A stretch of 37,592 bases of DNA, taken from contig JAGGAG010000004.1 in assembly GCA_017889745.1 (NCBI GenBank), positions 1-37,592 of the forward strand, in the 5' to 3' direction. Shown here piece after piece: positions 1 through 7,438 of this stretch. A program made the translations under genes and the position numbers. The stretch is from Gemmatimonadota bacterium. Its GTDB lineage: Bacteria; Gemmatimonadota; Gemmatimonadetes; Gemmatimonadales; GWC2-71-9. Under the pieces are notes generated by a model, which saw only the letters and a list, made by a program, of their open reading frames with translations, had not been told where the DNA came from and did not search any database. Each line of letters opens with the position of its first letter. Within the stretch, counting starts at the first letter, position 1.

Positions 1-390
1 GTTCACCTGCTGGGCTACCTGCACGGCATCGAGCTCGCGACCGCATATGCGTCGTCGGACGTGTTCGCGTTTCCGTCCAGCACCGAGACGTTCGGCAACG
101 TGCTGCTCGAGGCCATGGCTTCGGGTACGGCACCCGTTTGTGTGGATGCAGGAGGACCAAGTGACTACGCCGAACACGGCCGCAACGCGCTCGTGGCCCC
201 GCCCAACAACGTGGAGGCGTTTGCCCGGCAGCTGGGCCAGGCCATCGCCGAGCCGGCGCTGCGCCGGCAGATCGCGGAGGGCGCGCGGCAGACGGCACTC
301 GGGCGGCGGTGGGATGCAATCTACGACCAGCTTCTCGACGATTACACCGAGACCATCGCCGACCGGAGGCAAGCCCGCGCCGCGGCCTGA
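1..390 (+). CDS. Glycosyltransferase family 4, C-terminal fragment
   Basis: The reading frame is already open at base 1 and ends at TGA 388-390, so only the last 129 codons of a gene starting upstream are present. The ORF track begins it late, at an internal GTG at base 61. The fragment is the second Rossmann half of a GT-B enzyme. The EX7E signature of GT4 enzymes is visible in ETFGNVLLEAMASG and is followed by a GGPSDYAEHGRNALV segment that usually contacts the nucleotide-sugar donor. Such enzymes transfer a sugar from an activated donor to lipid, polysaccharide or another acceptor; nothing here defines the acceptor. The tail after the catalytic half is short and charged, normal for the family. 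A strong hairpin terminator follows within 60 bp, so this is the end of a transcription unit. Confidence 0.85.
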   Translation, partial: VHLLGYLHGIELATAYASSDVFAFPSSTETFGNVLLEAMASGTAPVCVDAGGPSDYAEHGRNALVAPPNNVEAFARQLGQAIAEPALRRQIAEGARQTALGRRWDAIYDQLLDDYTETIADRRQARAAA

Positions 391-414
391 TCGTAAGTCT
401 ATTCCAGTCAATCG

Positions 415-448
415 GATAGCCCCCGCCCTGTCGCGGGGGCTATCTTTT
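415..448 (+). terminator. Rho-independent terminator after the glycosyltransferase
   Basis: A perfect 12-bp stem (GATAGCCCCCGC, 415-426, pairing with 433-444) with a 6-nt loop is followed by a TTTT run. It ends the glycosyltransferase unit only a few bases before the ATG of ctaA, so ctaA needs its own transcription start. Confidence 0.88.
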
Positions 449-454
449 CCTGCT

Positions 455-1420
455 ATGCTCAGGGCCCGCTTTGCCCCCTTTGCCTGGGGGGTGGTGATCG
501 TCAGCTTCCTTGTGATCGTCTGGGGCGCCTACGTGCGCGCCAGCGGTTCGGGCGCCGGCTGTGGCAGCCATTGGCCCCTTTGCAACGGCACGGTGCTGCC
601 GCGCAACCCCGCCCTAGAGACTATCGTGGAGTTCCTGCACCGGGCGACGAGCGGTGTCGCGCTGCTGCTGGTGATTGGTCTGGCCGTCCTGGCGCGACGG
701 ACCTACCCGGCGGGTCATGTCGTGCGCCGCGCGGCCTGGGCGAGCCTTTTCTTCATGGTGACGGAAGCGCTAGTGGGCGCGGGACTGGTACTCCTCGAAC
801 TCGTGGCTCACAACGATTCCATTGCCCGCGCCGTGTATCTCGGAGTGCATCTCGTCAACACGTTTCTGCTGCTTGCGGCCCTGACCCTGACCGCCTGGTG
901 GGGATCCGGCCGCCCGGCACCCGTGCGGCCTGTCGACTGGCGCCGCCTCGCGCCGCTTCTCCTGATCTTGGGCGGTCTCCTGCTGGTGGGAGTCACCGGG
1001 GCCGTCACCGCGCTTGGGGACACGCTCTTTCCGGCCGGTTCCCTGGCCGAGGGGATGCGGCAGGATACGTCACCCACTGCGCACATTCTCCTGCGCCTGC
1101 GGGTGCTGCACCCGATCCTCGCGATCACGGTCGGCACCGTGCTGCTGGTGCTCTCCGTGCGCGGAACCCTGCGGGAGACGTCTCCCGCCACGTCCCTCGT
1201 GGGCCGCTTCGCGGCAGGCCTGGTGCTGACCCAGGTAGCGGCAGGCGTCCTCAACCTTCTCCTGCTGGCGCCCATCTGGATGCAGCTCGTGCATCTCTTC
1301 CTCGCCGATCTCGTATGGCTCAGCGCGGTGCTGCTCACGGCCTGTGCCGCCGCCGAGACCGTGCAGACGGCATCGCGCAGCCAGTCACCCGCACTCGATA
1401 CCGCCATTGCGCATCGGTAG
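455..1420 (+). CDS. ctaA: Haem A synthase (CtaA/COX15 family)
   Basis: This 321-residue polytopic membrane protein should oxidise the C8 methyl of haem O to a formyl group, giving haem A for an aa3-type cytochrome oxidase. The family histidines are visible: H62 in EFLHRATSG, H132 in GVHLVNTF, H219 in RVLHPILA and H280 in QLVHLFLAD. The first external loop holds a cysteine pair C36-x6-C43 (GCGSHWPLC), the same spacing as Bacillus-type CtaA. About eight membrane segments are seen, with the two-fold repeat of the family. The ORF track extends upstream to base 47, but that extension runs through the previous gene and the terminator, so ATG 455 is chosen. No Shine-Dalgarno precedes it; a TATCTT hexamer lies 8 nt upstream. 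No oxidase genes are in the window. Confidence 0.9.
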   Translation: MLRARFAPFAWGVVIVSFLVIVWGAYVRASGSGAGCGSHWPLCNGTVLPRNPALETIVEFLHRATSGVALLLVIGLAVLARRTYPAGHVVRRAAWASLFFMVTEALVGAGLVLLELVAHNDSIARAVYLGVHLVNTFLLLAALTLTAWWGSGRPAPVRPVDWRRLAPLLLILGGLLLVGVTGAVTALGDTLFPAGSLAEGMRQDTSPTAHILLRLRVLHPILAITVGTVLLVLSVRGTLRETSPATSLVGRFAAGLVLTQVAAGVLNLLLLAPIWMQLVHLFLADLVWLSAVLLTACAAAETVQTASRSQSPALDTAIAHR

Positions 1421-1435
1421 GCTCCTGACACCCTG

Positions 1436-2305
1436 ATGGCCCGTCCGCGCCCCAAGCCAACGTTCGAGGGACAGCTTCCGCCACCAGAGCGGAATCCGCT
1501 CGCCCTGTCCGTCAGCGCGCTGCTGCACGCGGTCGCGATCCTGGTCGTCATGCTGCTGTCGAAGCAGCTCTCCGAGCAGGAGGCGGCGGCGAAGCCGAAG
1601 GCGGACTCGGCGGCAACGCGCGAGGTCGCGATGGTCTACGTGCCGCCGCCGAAGCCGACGCCACCCCCGCCCAGGCCGGTGGAGCCGGTGCCGGCGCCGC
1701 CCCTGGAGCCACCGCGACCCAAGACGATCAACAAGCAGCCCGAGCCCGAGCCCAATGCGCCACCCGAGGCGCCAAGGACACAGGGCACGGCCGAGCCGGA
1801 CCAGCCGCGTACCCGTGATCCGGTGGGCGACCCGATGGCATCGACGCCGGACAACACGCCGCCGGCCACGGTGAACAAGGAGGACGCGCTGAACGCCTCG
1901 ATGGAAGTGGAGGCCAGGCGGATCTTCGGGAAGAAGAGGGGCGGCGTGGCACCCGACGCCGGCCCCGTGGCCACGCGGCCGTTCGAGAACGCGGCCATCC
2001 CGAACAGCAAGTGCCCGGAAATCCCGAAGGACTCGACCGGGGCGCCGCCGGAGGGAGTGGTGAAGGGGCGGGTAGTACAGCAGGAGACGGGGCGCCCACT
2101 CTCGAACGCCCATCTCCAGATGGTGGGCCAGACCTACCACACCTTCGCCAACGAGAACGGCGAATTCGAGTTGCACTTCGACCTGACCCTGATGGCCGAC
2201 TGCCGGGTGCAGTACGTGACGATCGTGGCGCCCGGCTACCGCTCGCAGATGCTGCCCATCGTGATGGGCGGCGGGATCTCGACGGTGCCGCTCAGGCGGC
2301 GCTAG
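1436..2305 (+). CDS. TonB-like protein with a carboxypeptidase-regulatory-like C-terminus
   Basis: The 289-residue protein has a short cytoplasmic N-terminus and one membrane helix at about 22-42. That helix contains S27-x3-H31, the same Ser-His spacing TonB uses to contact ExbB/ExbD. A long Pro/Glu/Lys-rich spacer (about 50-150, PPPKPTPPPP) follows, as in TonB proteins that span the periplasm. The C-terminus, from about 200, is not a recognisable TonB_C fold. GVVKGRVVQQETGRPLSNAHL and ENGEFELHF look like the beta-sandwich regulatory-like domain (CarboxypepD_reg) normally found at the N-terminus of TonB-dependent receptors. It starts 15 bp after ctaA and is probably co-transcribed. No exbB/exbD are nearby. 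The TonB-like half is read directly; an energy-transduction role is inferred, and a structural envelope-spanning protein is the alternative. Confidence 0.65.
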   Translation: MARPRPKPTFEGQLPPPERNPLALSVSALLHAVAILVVMLLSKQLSEQEAAAKPKADSAATREVAMVYVPPPKPTPPPPRPVEPVPAPPLEPPRPKTINKQPEPEPNAPPEAPRTQGTAEPDQPRTRDPVGDPMASTPDNTPPATVNKEDALNASMEVEARRIFGKKRGGVAPDAGPVATRPFENAAIPNSKCPEIPKDSTGAPPEGVVKGRVVQQETGRPLSNAHLQMVGQTYHTFANENGEFELHFDLTLMADCRVQYVTIVAPGYRSQMLPIVMGGGISTVPLRRR

Positions 2306-2490
2306 TTGCTGCCGGATGGCATCGATCGAGATCCAGGTCCGCGTCATCGCCCAGCAGCGCGCCGCCGGTCTCGAGAAGACGGTTGTACGCCACCCCTTAG
2401 TCCATCCGGTTGATCGTCCCGTTCACGTGGAAGCCGTCGCGCTGCTTCCCCGGGCGGTCATGAGCCGCAGCTGGATCACGAGGCCTCGTA
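2306..2490. other. Gap with no convincing gene
   Basis: This 185-bp gap lies between two convergent genes. The 66-codon plus-strand ORF at 2316-2516 has no recognisable product and runs into the 3' end of the opposite gene. On the minus strand a run of codons ends NGTINRMD before a stop, which could be a decayed gene tail, but it is too short to assign. No clear terminator hairpin was found. Confidence 0.4.
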
Positions 2491-2862
2491 TCAGAACGGC
2501 TTGTAGACAGCCATGACGATGGCTATGCCGCCGAGCACCGGCAGGGACCAGAAGACCGCCCGGGCCAGGGCGGGCCGACGATAGGGAATTGCCACCAGAG
2601 CCGCGAGCCCGACCCAGCACGCAAGCTTGACGAGGACCCAGCCCTGCAGGACTCCATGCGCCTGCAGGCGTGCCAGTGCGCCGAAGCCGGCAAGCAGGAT
2701 GACGAACGTGGCCACCCCGTGGGTGATCGCGATGAGCCTGCGGACGGACGATGTGGATTTCGTTGCCCCATTGGCCACGGTAAGCGCCAGGCCGCCGAGC
2801 GCGGAGAAGGCCAGCAACACACCAAGAATGTGCAGGACCTTGTACGTTTCTAGCGGGATCAT
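2491..2862 (-). CDS. Small four-helix membrane protein, possibly SirB2-like
   Basis: This 123-residue protein has four hydrophobic helices: about 8-28 (LHILGVLLAFSALGG), 45-63, 76-92 and 100-118. The ORF track runs the frame back to 3888 through the opposite gene. The ATG at 2862 is preferred because the membrane protein begins there (MIPLETYKVLH) and an AGGGG-like ribosome site lies just upstream. Size and helix pattern recall the SirB2 family of small inner-membrane proteins, but I cannot confirm membership by eye and no catalytic or metal-binding motif stands out. It is divergent from the transporter gene with only 27 bp between the start codons. Confidence 0.6.
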   Translation of the reverse strand: MIPLETYKVLHILGVLLAFSALGGLALTVANGATKSTSSVRRLIAITHGVATFVILLAGFGALARLQAHGVLQGWVLVKLACWVGLAALVAIPYRRPALARAVFWSLPVLGGIAIVMAVYKPF

Positions 2863-2889
2863 GTCTGCCCCTGAGGAGAAGTCGACTAC

Positions 2890-4344
2890 GTGACGAGCCG
2901 ACAAGGTAGGGCCATCGCGGCAGTCGCGGGACCCCTTGCCTATCTGACATGCGTCCAGGCGGGCCCTGCGGCCCTGGGCCCGGACCAGCGGGAGGTACTG
3001 GGCGTCGGCGCGTGGATGCTCGTCTGGTGGCTCATGGAACCGGTTCCACTCGCCGTCACGTCGCTCCTCCCCGTAATCGTCCTTCCGCTCTTTGGCGTGG
3101 TAACGCTGCGGGACGTAACCGCCCCGTACGCCAACGAGATGATCTTCCTGTTCCTCGCCGGGTTTCTGCTGGCCGCGGCGCTCGAGTTCTGGGGCGCCCA
3201 CCTGCGCCTCGCCCTGCGCATCGTCGCGGCCGCCGGGCGGAATGGGCGCCGGATCGTGCTCGCGCTGATGGTGGCGACAGCGGTCCTGTCCATGTGGATC
3301 TCCAACACCGCCACGGCGGCCATGATGTATCCCATCGCGATGGCGCTGGGGCAGCTGTTCGGCGAGGGCGCGCCGGCCGATCGCATCCGCACGTCGCTCT
3401 TCCTCGGCCTGGCCTACGCCGCGTCGATCGGAGGCATGGGCACGCTCATCGGCACGCCACCCAACCTGATCTTCGCGGCCGCGGCGAAGGAACTGCTGGG
3501 GCAGCCGATCGACTTCGCGCGCTACCTGCTCATCGGCGTGCCCTGTGTGATCCTGCTGGTGCCGATCTGCTGGGCGCTGCTCTGCTACGTGATCTACCCG
3601 AGCGAGGCGGTGCTGGGCGAGGCGGCGGAGCATGCGGTGGCCGAACGCCGGACGCGGCTGGGCAAGTTCAAGGGTGGTGAGCGCGCCACCATCGTGGTCT
3701 TCGGCCTCACGGCCCTCGCCTGGATCTTCCGCGAGCCAAAGCAGCTCGGCATCCTGTCGATTCCGGGACTCACGTCGCTTGCACCCGGGCTCAGCGATGC
3801 CGCCATCGGCCTCGCGGGCGCGCTCGCCCTCTTCCTCATTCCGGCCCGGGACGTGACCGGTGAGCGGCGCCGCCTGCTCAGCTGGCACGAGGCGAAGGGC
3901 ATCCCGTGGGAGGTGCTGCTGCTCTTCGGCGGCGGCTTGTCCCTCGCCGCGGCCACGGAAGTGACCGGGCTCACCCAGTGGTTCGGCGAGCTGGTGACCG
4001 GGCTGCAGGGGGCATCGCCCTTCATCGTGCTCCTCGCGGTGGCCGCCGGCACGGTGCTGCTGAGCGAACTCGCGTCGAACACCGCCGTCGCGGCGATGGC
4101 GATGCCGATCGCGGCGGGGCTGGCCTCGGGCGCCGACCTCCCGGCCATCAGGGTCATGGCGGTCGTCGCTCTCGCGGCGTCGGCAGGCTACGCCCTGCCG
4201 ATCGCGACGCCGCCCAACGCGATCGCCTATGGTTCCGGCCGCGTCACCGCCCGGCAGATGCTGCGCGCGGGCCTGGTCATGGACGTTGTGGCCGTGCTGG
4301 TGATCGTGGGCGTGGTACTGCTCCTCGGACCGGTCGCGGGGTGA
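2890..4344 (+). CDS. DASS/SLC13-family sodium:anion (dicarboxylate-type) transporter
   Basis: The 484-residue polytopic protein carries both copies of the Ser-Asn-Thr signature of the DASS (SLC13) family: SMWISNTATAAMMYPIA at about 134-150 and ELASNTAVAAMAMPIA in the second half. Each lies close to a Pro-Pro-Asn re-entrant segment, GTLIGTPPNLIFA and PIATPPNAIAYGSG. These pairs form the sodium and carboxylate/anion sites in the inverted-repeat fold. The substrate is most likely a di- or tricarboxylate, although sulfate carriers share the motifs. The start is GTG at 2890, with GAGGAG about 11 nt upstream. The last codons overlap the following hydrolase (GTGA), so the two are co-translated. Confidence 0.88.
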   Translation: MTSRQGRAIAAVAGPLAYLTCVQAGPAALGPDQREVLGVGAWMLVWWLMEPVPLAVTSLLPVIVLPLFGVVTLRDVTAPYANEMIFLFLAGFLLAAALEFWGAHLRLALRIVAAAGRNGRRIVLALMVATAVLSMWISNTATAAMMYPIAMALGQLFGEGAPADRIRTSLFLGLAYAASIGGMGTLIGTPPNLIFAAAAKELLGQPIDFARYLLIGVPCVILLVPICWALLCYVIYPSEAVLGEAAEHAVAERRTRLGKFKGGERATIVVFGLTALAWIFREPKQLGILSIPGLTSLAPGLSDAAIGLAGALALFLIPARDVTGERRRLLSWHEAKGIPWEVLLLFGGGLSLAAATEVTGLTQWFGELVTGLQGASPFIVLLAVAAGTVLLSELASNTAVAAMAMPIAAGLASGADLPAIRVMAVVALAASAGYALPIATPPNAIAYGSGRVTARQMLRAGLVMDVVAVLVIVGVVLLLGPVAG

Positions 4345-5228
4345 GCGAGCGAACTACCGACGAGTCTCCCAGGGCGAATCCGTTGAGCCGAGTCGATGCG
4401 CGGATCGTCCGGCTTCGGCTTGGCTTCCAGGTCCTCGGGCCGCTGTTCCCCGGCCGCGCCGCGCGCCTGGCCGAGCGACTCTTTACCCGCCCGCCGCAGC
4501 ATCCACTGCGCCCGCGCGAAGAAGCTTTCCTCGAAACGGGCGAGGCCTTCACCGTCCGTCATGAGGGCCAGGACCTCGCGTGCTGGAGCTGGGGACGTGG
4601 TCCGGTGGTGCTGCTGATGCACGGATGGGGCAGCCGCGCCGGTCGTTTCCGGCTCTTCGTGCCCCCGTTGCAGCAGCAGGGGTTCCGGGTGGTGGCGTTC
4701 GATGGGCCGGGACATGGCCGCAGCGGCGGCACCAGTGCTTCCCTGCCCCAGTTCGCCGCGGCACTCGTTGCGGTGTCAGCCGCGGTCGGGCCGGTCAGCG
4801 CCTTCATCGGACACTCGCTCGGCGGCGCGGCTGTCCTGTTCGCGATGGGCCGCCTGGTGCCGCCGGTTCCCGCCGTGCTGATCGCGGCACCCTCCGACCC
4901 GGTCGTGTTCTGGCGCCGCTTCCTGCGTCACCTCGCCATACCTTCCGCCGTGGGGAATCGCCTGCAGGAGAACCTCCGGCAGCGGTTCGGCATTACCTGG
5001 AGCGACCTCAACCTGATCCCAGTCGCGGCCGCGCTCCCCACGCCACTGCTGGTGATTCATGATGAGGGCGACGAGGACGTGCCGCTCGAGGACGGGCGCG
5101 ACATCGCCGCGGCGGCACCGCGCGGCACCTTCGTGCTCACTACCGGGCTCGGGCATCGCGCGATCGTGCGGGACAGTGAGGTGGTGCGGCGGGCAGTGGA
5201 GTTCATCGCGGAGCATGCGCGGCGGTGA
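4341..5228 (+). CDS. Alpha/beta-fold hydrolase
   Basis: This 295-residue protein starts at GTG 4341, overlapping the transporter stop by 4 nt; the longer frame in the track is a shadow inside the transporter. After a roughly 70-residue helical N-terminus comes an alpha/beta-hydrolase core. It has the oxyanion-hole strand VLLMHGWGSRAGRF, the loop FDGPGHGRSGG, the nucleophile elbow GHSLGG (Ser159), the acid at about D244 in IHDEGDEDVP, and His272 in GLGHRAIV. All triad elements are present, so an active esterase or related hydrolase is expected. The substrate cannot be read. Coupling to a carboxylate transporter suggests, without proof, that it acts on an imported ester or thioester. It is probably cytoplasmic, with no signal peptide. 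Confidence 0.85.
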   Translation: MSERTTDESPRANPLSRVDARIVRLRLGFQVLGPLFPGRAARLAERLFTRPPQHPLRPREEAFLETGEAFTVRHEGQDLACWSWGRGPVVLLMHGWGSRAGRFRLFVPPLQQQGFRVVAFDGPGHGRSGGTSASLPQFAAALVAVSAAVGPVSAFIGHSLGGAAVLFAMGRLVPPVPAVLIAAPSDPVVFWRRFLRHLAIPSAVGNRLQENLRQRFGITWSDLNLIPVAAALPTPLLVIHDEGDEDVPLEDGRDIAAAAPRGTFVLTTGLGHRAIVRDSEVVRRAVEFIAEHARR

Positions 5229-5491
5229 TCGTGATGGACCGCGTGAATGCGCTCGCCCCAGGCTGGTCGCACGTGCTTTCTACCACCAACGACCTGGCCG
5301 AGCTCGACGCATTCCGCATTCGCGTGGGCGCACCGCGCCAGGCGTTTCACCTCAGGGGTCGGCGCCCGCACCTCGACCTCAAGAACGGGCCGCGGGAGCT
5401 GGCGCTGCAGCAGGCGGACGTGCGGGTGTTTGAGAGGACCGCGGAGCTGCTGCGATTCCTGAACGGTCAGGGAAGTATTCGTAGACGGTAA
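5225..5491 (+). CDS. Small DUF4031-like protein
   Basis: This 88-residue protein is either coupled to the hydrolase through a GTGA overlap (GTG 5225) or starts at ATG 5234. The pattern WSHVLSTTNDLAELDAFRIR, then VGAPRQAFH, then RPHLDLKNGPRELALQQADV matches my memory of DUF4031 proteins, which show 'SHLxAD..ELHAFA..IG', 'PHYDLT' and 'RA.A...GA' in the same order. The function of that family is unknown to me. The last residues SIRRR and the TAA stop are encoded inside a 7-bp repeat array (5483-5510), so the original C-terminus may have been altered by the array. It is the third gene of the transporter-hydrolase unit. Confidence 0.55.
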   Translation: MIVMDRVNALAPGWSHVLSTTNDLAELDAFRIRVGAPRQAFHLRGRRPHLDLKNGPRELALQQADVRVFERTAELLRFLNGQGSIRRR

Positions 5492-5510
5492 ACGGTAAAC
5501 GGTGAATGGG
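5483..5510. repeat. Heptamer array, ACGGTRA family, copy 1
   Basis: Four consecutive 7-bp units in phase read agacggt-aaacggt-aaacggt-gaatggg. The TAA stop of the DUF4031-like gene (5489-5491) lies inside the array. The same words occur at 18934-19014. Confidence 0.75.
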
Positions 5511-5544
5511 GGCAGCGGTACGCGATGAGGGGGGAGCGCGTGTG

Positions 5545-6006
5545 ATGATTCGCTCGACGATCGGCAAGGTAGCCGGGCCGCTCGTGGCCGCGTTCGTGGC
5601 CGGTGTCGCACGCGTCACCAACGGGCACCGACGGCGGCCGCTGACCGCGCGCGAGCTCCGCGACCTGGACGGCATGCTGCCGGGGCTCGACCTATCCCAA
5701 GTGCTCGTGGCGGAGGGATCGCGGCTGCCCCTGCTCCCGGGGTTCGTGGCCATCACGCTGGGGCGCACGATCTACGTCCGTGGGCACCTCGCGCGGCGAC
5801 CGGCCTCGCTGCTGGCGCATGAGCTCGCGCACGTCCGGCAATTCAGCGAGCGGGGATGGATGGGCATGACGGGCGCTTACGCGGCCCTGTGGCTCGAACA
5901 CGGATACGCGCAGCACCCGCTCGAGATCGAGGCCCGTGCGGTCGAACTGGCGTTCCTGAGGGGGAGGCGAGCCGCGCCCGGCGCGACCGAGGTCAGGACG
6001 GGCTGA
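5545..6006 (+). CDS. Small HExxH zinc-metallopeptidase-like protein
   Basis: This 153-residue protein has a hydrophobic N-terminal stretch (about 8-24) and the zinc motif H92-E-L-A-H96 in LLAHELAHVRQF. A candidate third ligand is the glutamate in HPLEIEARA about 33 residues later. That arrangement recalls short DUF4157-type putative metallopeptidases, which also read HELAHVxQ; the exact family is uncertain. The start at ATG 5545 is preferred over the longer ORF because GGGGGAG lies about 9 nt upstream, and the extra upstream residues come from the repeat array. Its substrate is unknown. Its 3' end overlaps the convergent YceI gene by 14 bp. Confidence 0.65.
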   Translation: MIRSTIGKVAGPLVAAFVAGVARVTNGHRRRPLTARELRDLDGMLPGLDLSQVLVAEGSRLPLLPGFVAITLGRTIYVRGHLARRPASLLAHELAHVRQFSERGWMGMTGAYAALWLEHGYAQHPLEIEARAVELAFLRGRRAAPGATEVRTG

Positions 6007-6568
6007 AGCCGAAAGTGACGGCCACGTGCACCGTGATGTGCTCGTTCATCTTGAGGATCCCGAGCAACTTGCTGAGCCCGCCGATCTTGTAGTCCTTGAG
6101 ATTGAGGGGGAAGCTCGAGTCCACCGTAACGCCCTGGGCACGGCGCACCACGACCGCCGGCAGCTCGACTGCCTGCGTCACGCCGTGGATGATGAAGTCC
6201 CCTCCCAGCACCGCATCGACCGAATCGCCCCGCTCCGCGTGCACCTGCACCGTCTTCAACTCGAAGCGAATCGCAGGATACTTGTCCGACTCCATCGACT
6301 TGTTGAGGTCACGGTCGCGCTTGTCGTTCCCGGTGACCAGCGTGTTGACCGGCGCCTCTACGAATCCGCGCACATCGGCGAGCGTTGGCCCGCCCGTCAT
6401 CGACCCGCTGACGGTGTGCGTGGTGCCGGTAAAGTCGCCGGCCGTCGCCTTGCCGTCGAAGCTGAGCGTGCCCTCGGTCACCGTGCCGTTCGGGACGGCC
6501 TGCTGCGCCGCCAGGGGGAACGCGGCGCGCAGGAGCGCGGCCAGGCCCAGCGCGGCGAGTCGCATCAT
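5993..6568 (-). CDS. YceI-family periplasmic protein
   Basis: This 191-residue protein has a signal peptide (MMRLAALGLAALLRAAFPLAAQQ) and a YceI-like lipocalin-type beta barrel. Typical features are the N-terminal FDGKATAGDFTGTTHTVSG, the middle SDKYPAIRFELKTV and the C-terminal HGVTQAVELP and FPLNLKDYKIG. YceI proteins bind polyisoprenoid or other amphiphilic ligands in the periplasm and often sit beside electron-transfer proteins. The start is the first of two ATGs, overlapping the stop of the barrel gene (ATGA). The track's longer N-terminus reads through that gene. It is the last gene of a three-gene unit led by a cupredoxin lipoprotein, and overlaps the convergent metallopeptidase gene by 14 bp. 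Confidence 0.85.
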   Translation of the reverse strand: MMRLAALGLAALLRAAFPLAAQQAVPNGTVTEGTLSFDGKATAGDFTGTTHTVSGSMTGGPTLADVRGFVEAPVNTLVTGNDKRDRDLNKSMESDKYPAIRFELKTVQVHAERGDSVDAVLGGDFIIHGVTQAVELPAVVVRRAQGVTVDSSFPLNLKDYKIGGLSKLLGILKMNEHITVHVAVTFGFSPS

Positions 6569-7419
6569 GAACCCAGCTTCCCGACGGCAAATCGGCCTGT
6601 CAGGCTGACGCTGCTGCCGTAGGTAACCAGCGAGAAGAACTGCCCCGTCACCGACCAGCGGCGTGCCAGGTCCCACGTCAGCCCGCCGAAGATCGCGGCG
6701 GCATTCAGGTTCGACTCCACCTTGCTGTCATCGACGATACCCAGGGCGTTGGTGTAGTTGACCTGGAAGCGCGGCATGAGTCGGGTGTAGCCACCGCCCA
6801 CGTACGGGCGCAACGTTCCCCGGCTGAACGAGGCGCCAAGCGTCAGGTCGGCTCCATAGACCGCCGGCATGAAGGAATCGTCGGATGGGGTGCCCTGGTA
6901 GCAGTAGTTCGCCGGGTCCTGCACATCCGCCTCATCACAGGTGAACGACCCATGCACGCTGCCGAACGCGGCATTGAGGCTGAAGTTCGCAACGAGAACT
7001 CCACCCAGCGGTGAGGACGACCAGTCGGCGCCCAAGCCGAGGATATTCGCCTGGATCCCCGATACCGGGATGGGCGGAACCCAGCCAGCCTCGGCGGCAA
7101 AGCCACTGCCAAGACCGACACGAATCCTGGGCTGCGCCGCCACGACGAGCGCGTTGGTGTTGGCAAGTGTCTGCCCCGAAAAGCAGGTGACCGGCGTGTT
7201 TTCGTAATCGCTTACCTCCGGCACCGTGAGCACACCGAGCCCGAGCTCGACGCGGCCCGCGGGCATTCGTGCGGGGCCGCGCGTCGGGGTGAAGGCAATG
7301 GCAACCGACTTGGTGCCCATTGTCTGCGCCTCGGGCGAACCCGCCGGTGCGACGCAGGGAGTCTGCGCCGTGAGCGGCGCCGCACCGAGCACCGCGAGCA
7401 GCGCCACGAGGTGTTTCAT
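6565..7419 (-). CDS. Predicted outer-membrane beta-barrel protein
   Basis: This 284-residue protein has a clear signal peptide (MKHLVALLAVLGAAPLTAQ). The rest is built of alternating-residue strands separated by Gly/Asn/Asp turns. Barrel-like strands are seen in RVELGLGVLTV, RIRVGLGSGFAAEAGWV, LRPYVGGGYTRLMPRF and WSVTGQFFSLVTYG. Cysteines at C22, in TCF and in SFTCDE...NYCYQG may form disulfides. I recognise no family name. It is 19 bp from the upstream cupredoxin lipoprotein gene and overlaps the YceI gene by an ATGA, so the three envelope proteins are probably made together. A role as a porin-like or assembly barrel is possible but unproven. Confidence 0.6.
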   Translation of the reverse strand: MKHLVALLAVLGAAPLTAQTPCVAPAGSPEAQTMGTKSVAIAFTPTRGPARMPAGRVELGLGVLTVPEVSDYENTPVTCFSGQTLANTNALVVAAQPRIRVGLGSGFAAEAGWVPPIPVSGIQANILGLGADWSSSPLGGVLVANFSLNAAFGSVHGSFTCDEADVQDPANYCYQGTPSDDSFMPAVYGADLTLGASFSRGTLRPYVGGGYTRLMPRFQVNYTNALGIVDDSKVESNLNAAAIFGGLTWDLARRWSVTGQFFSLVTYGSSVSLTGRFAVGKLGS

Positions 7420-7438
7420 TGGTGTGGTCGCGTGCGCG

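Noticed and set aside
47-454. N-terminal extension of ctaA
   Set aside because: It overlaps the glycosyltransferase in another frame and passes through a strong terminator; haem A synthases begin at about ATG 455.
2316-2516. 66-codon plus-strand ORF in the gap
   Set aside because: It has no ribosome site or recognisable product, and it runs into the 3' end of the opposite membrane gene.
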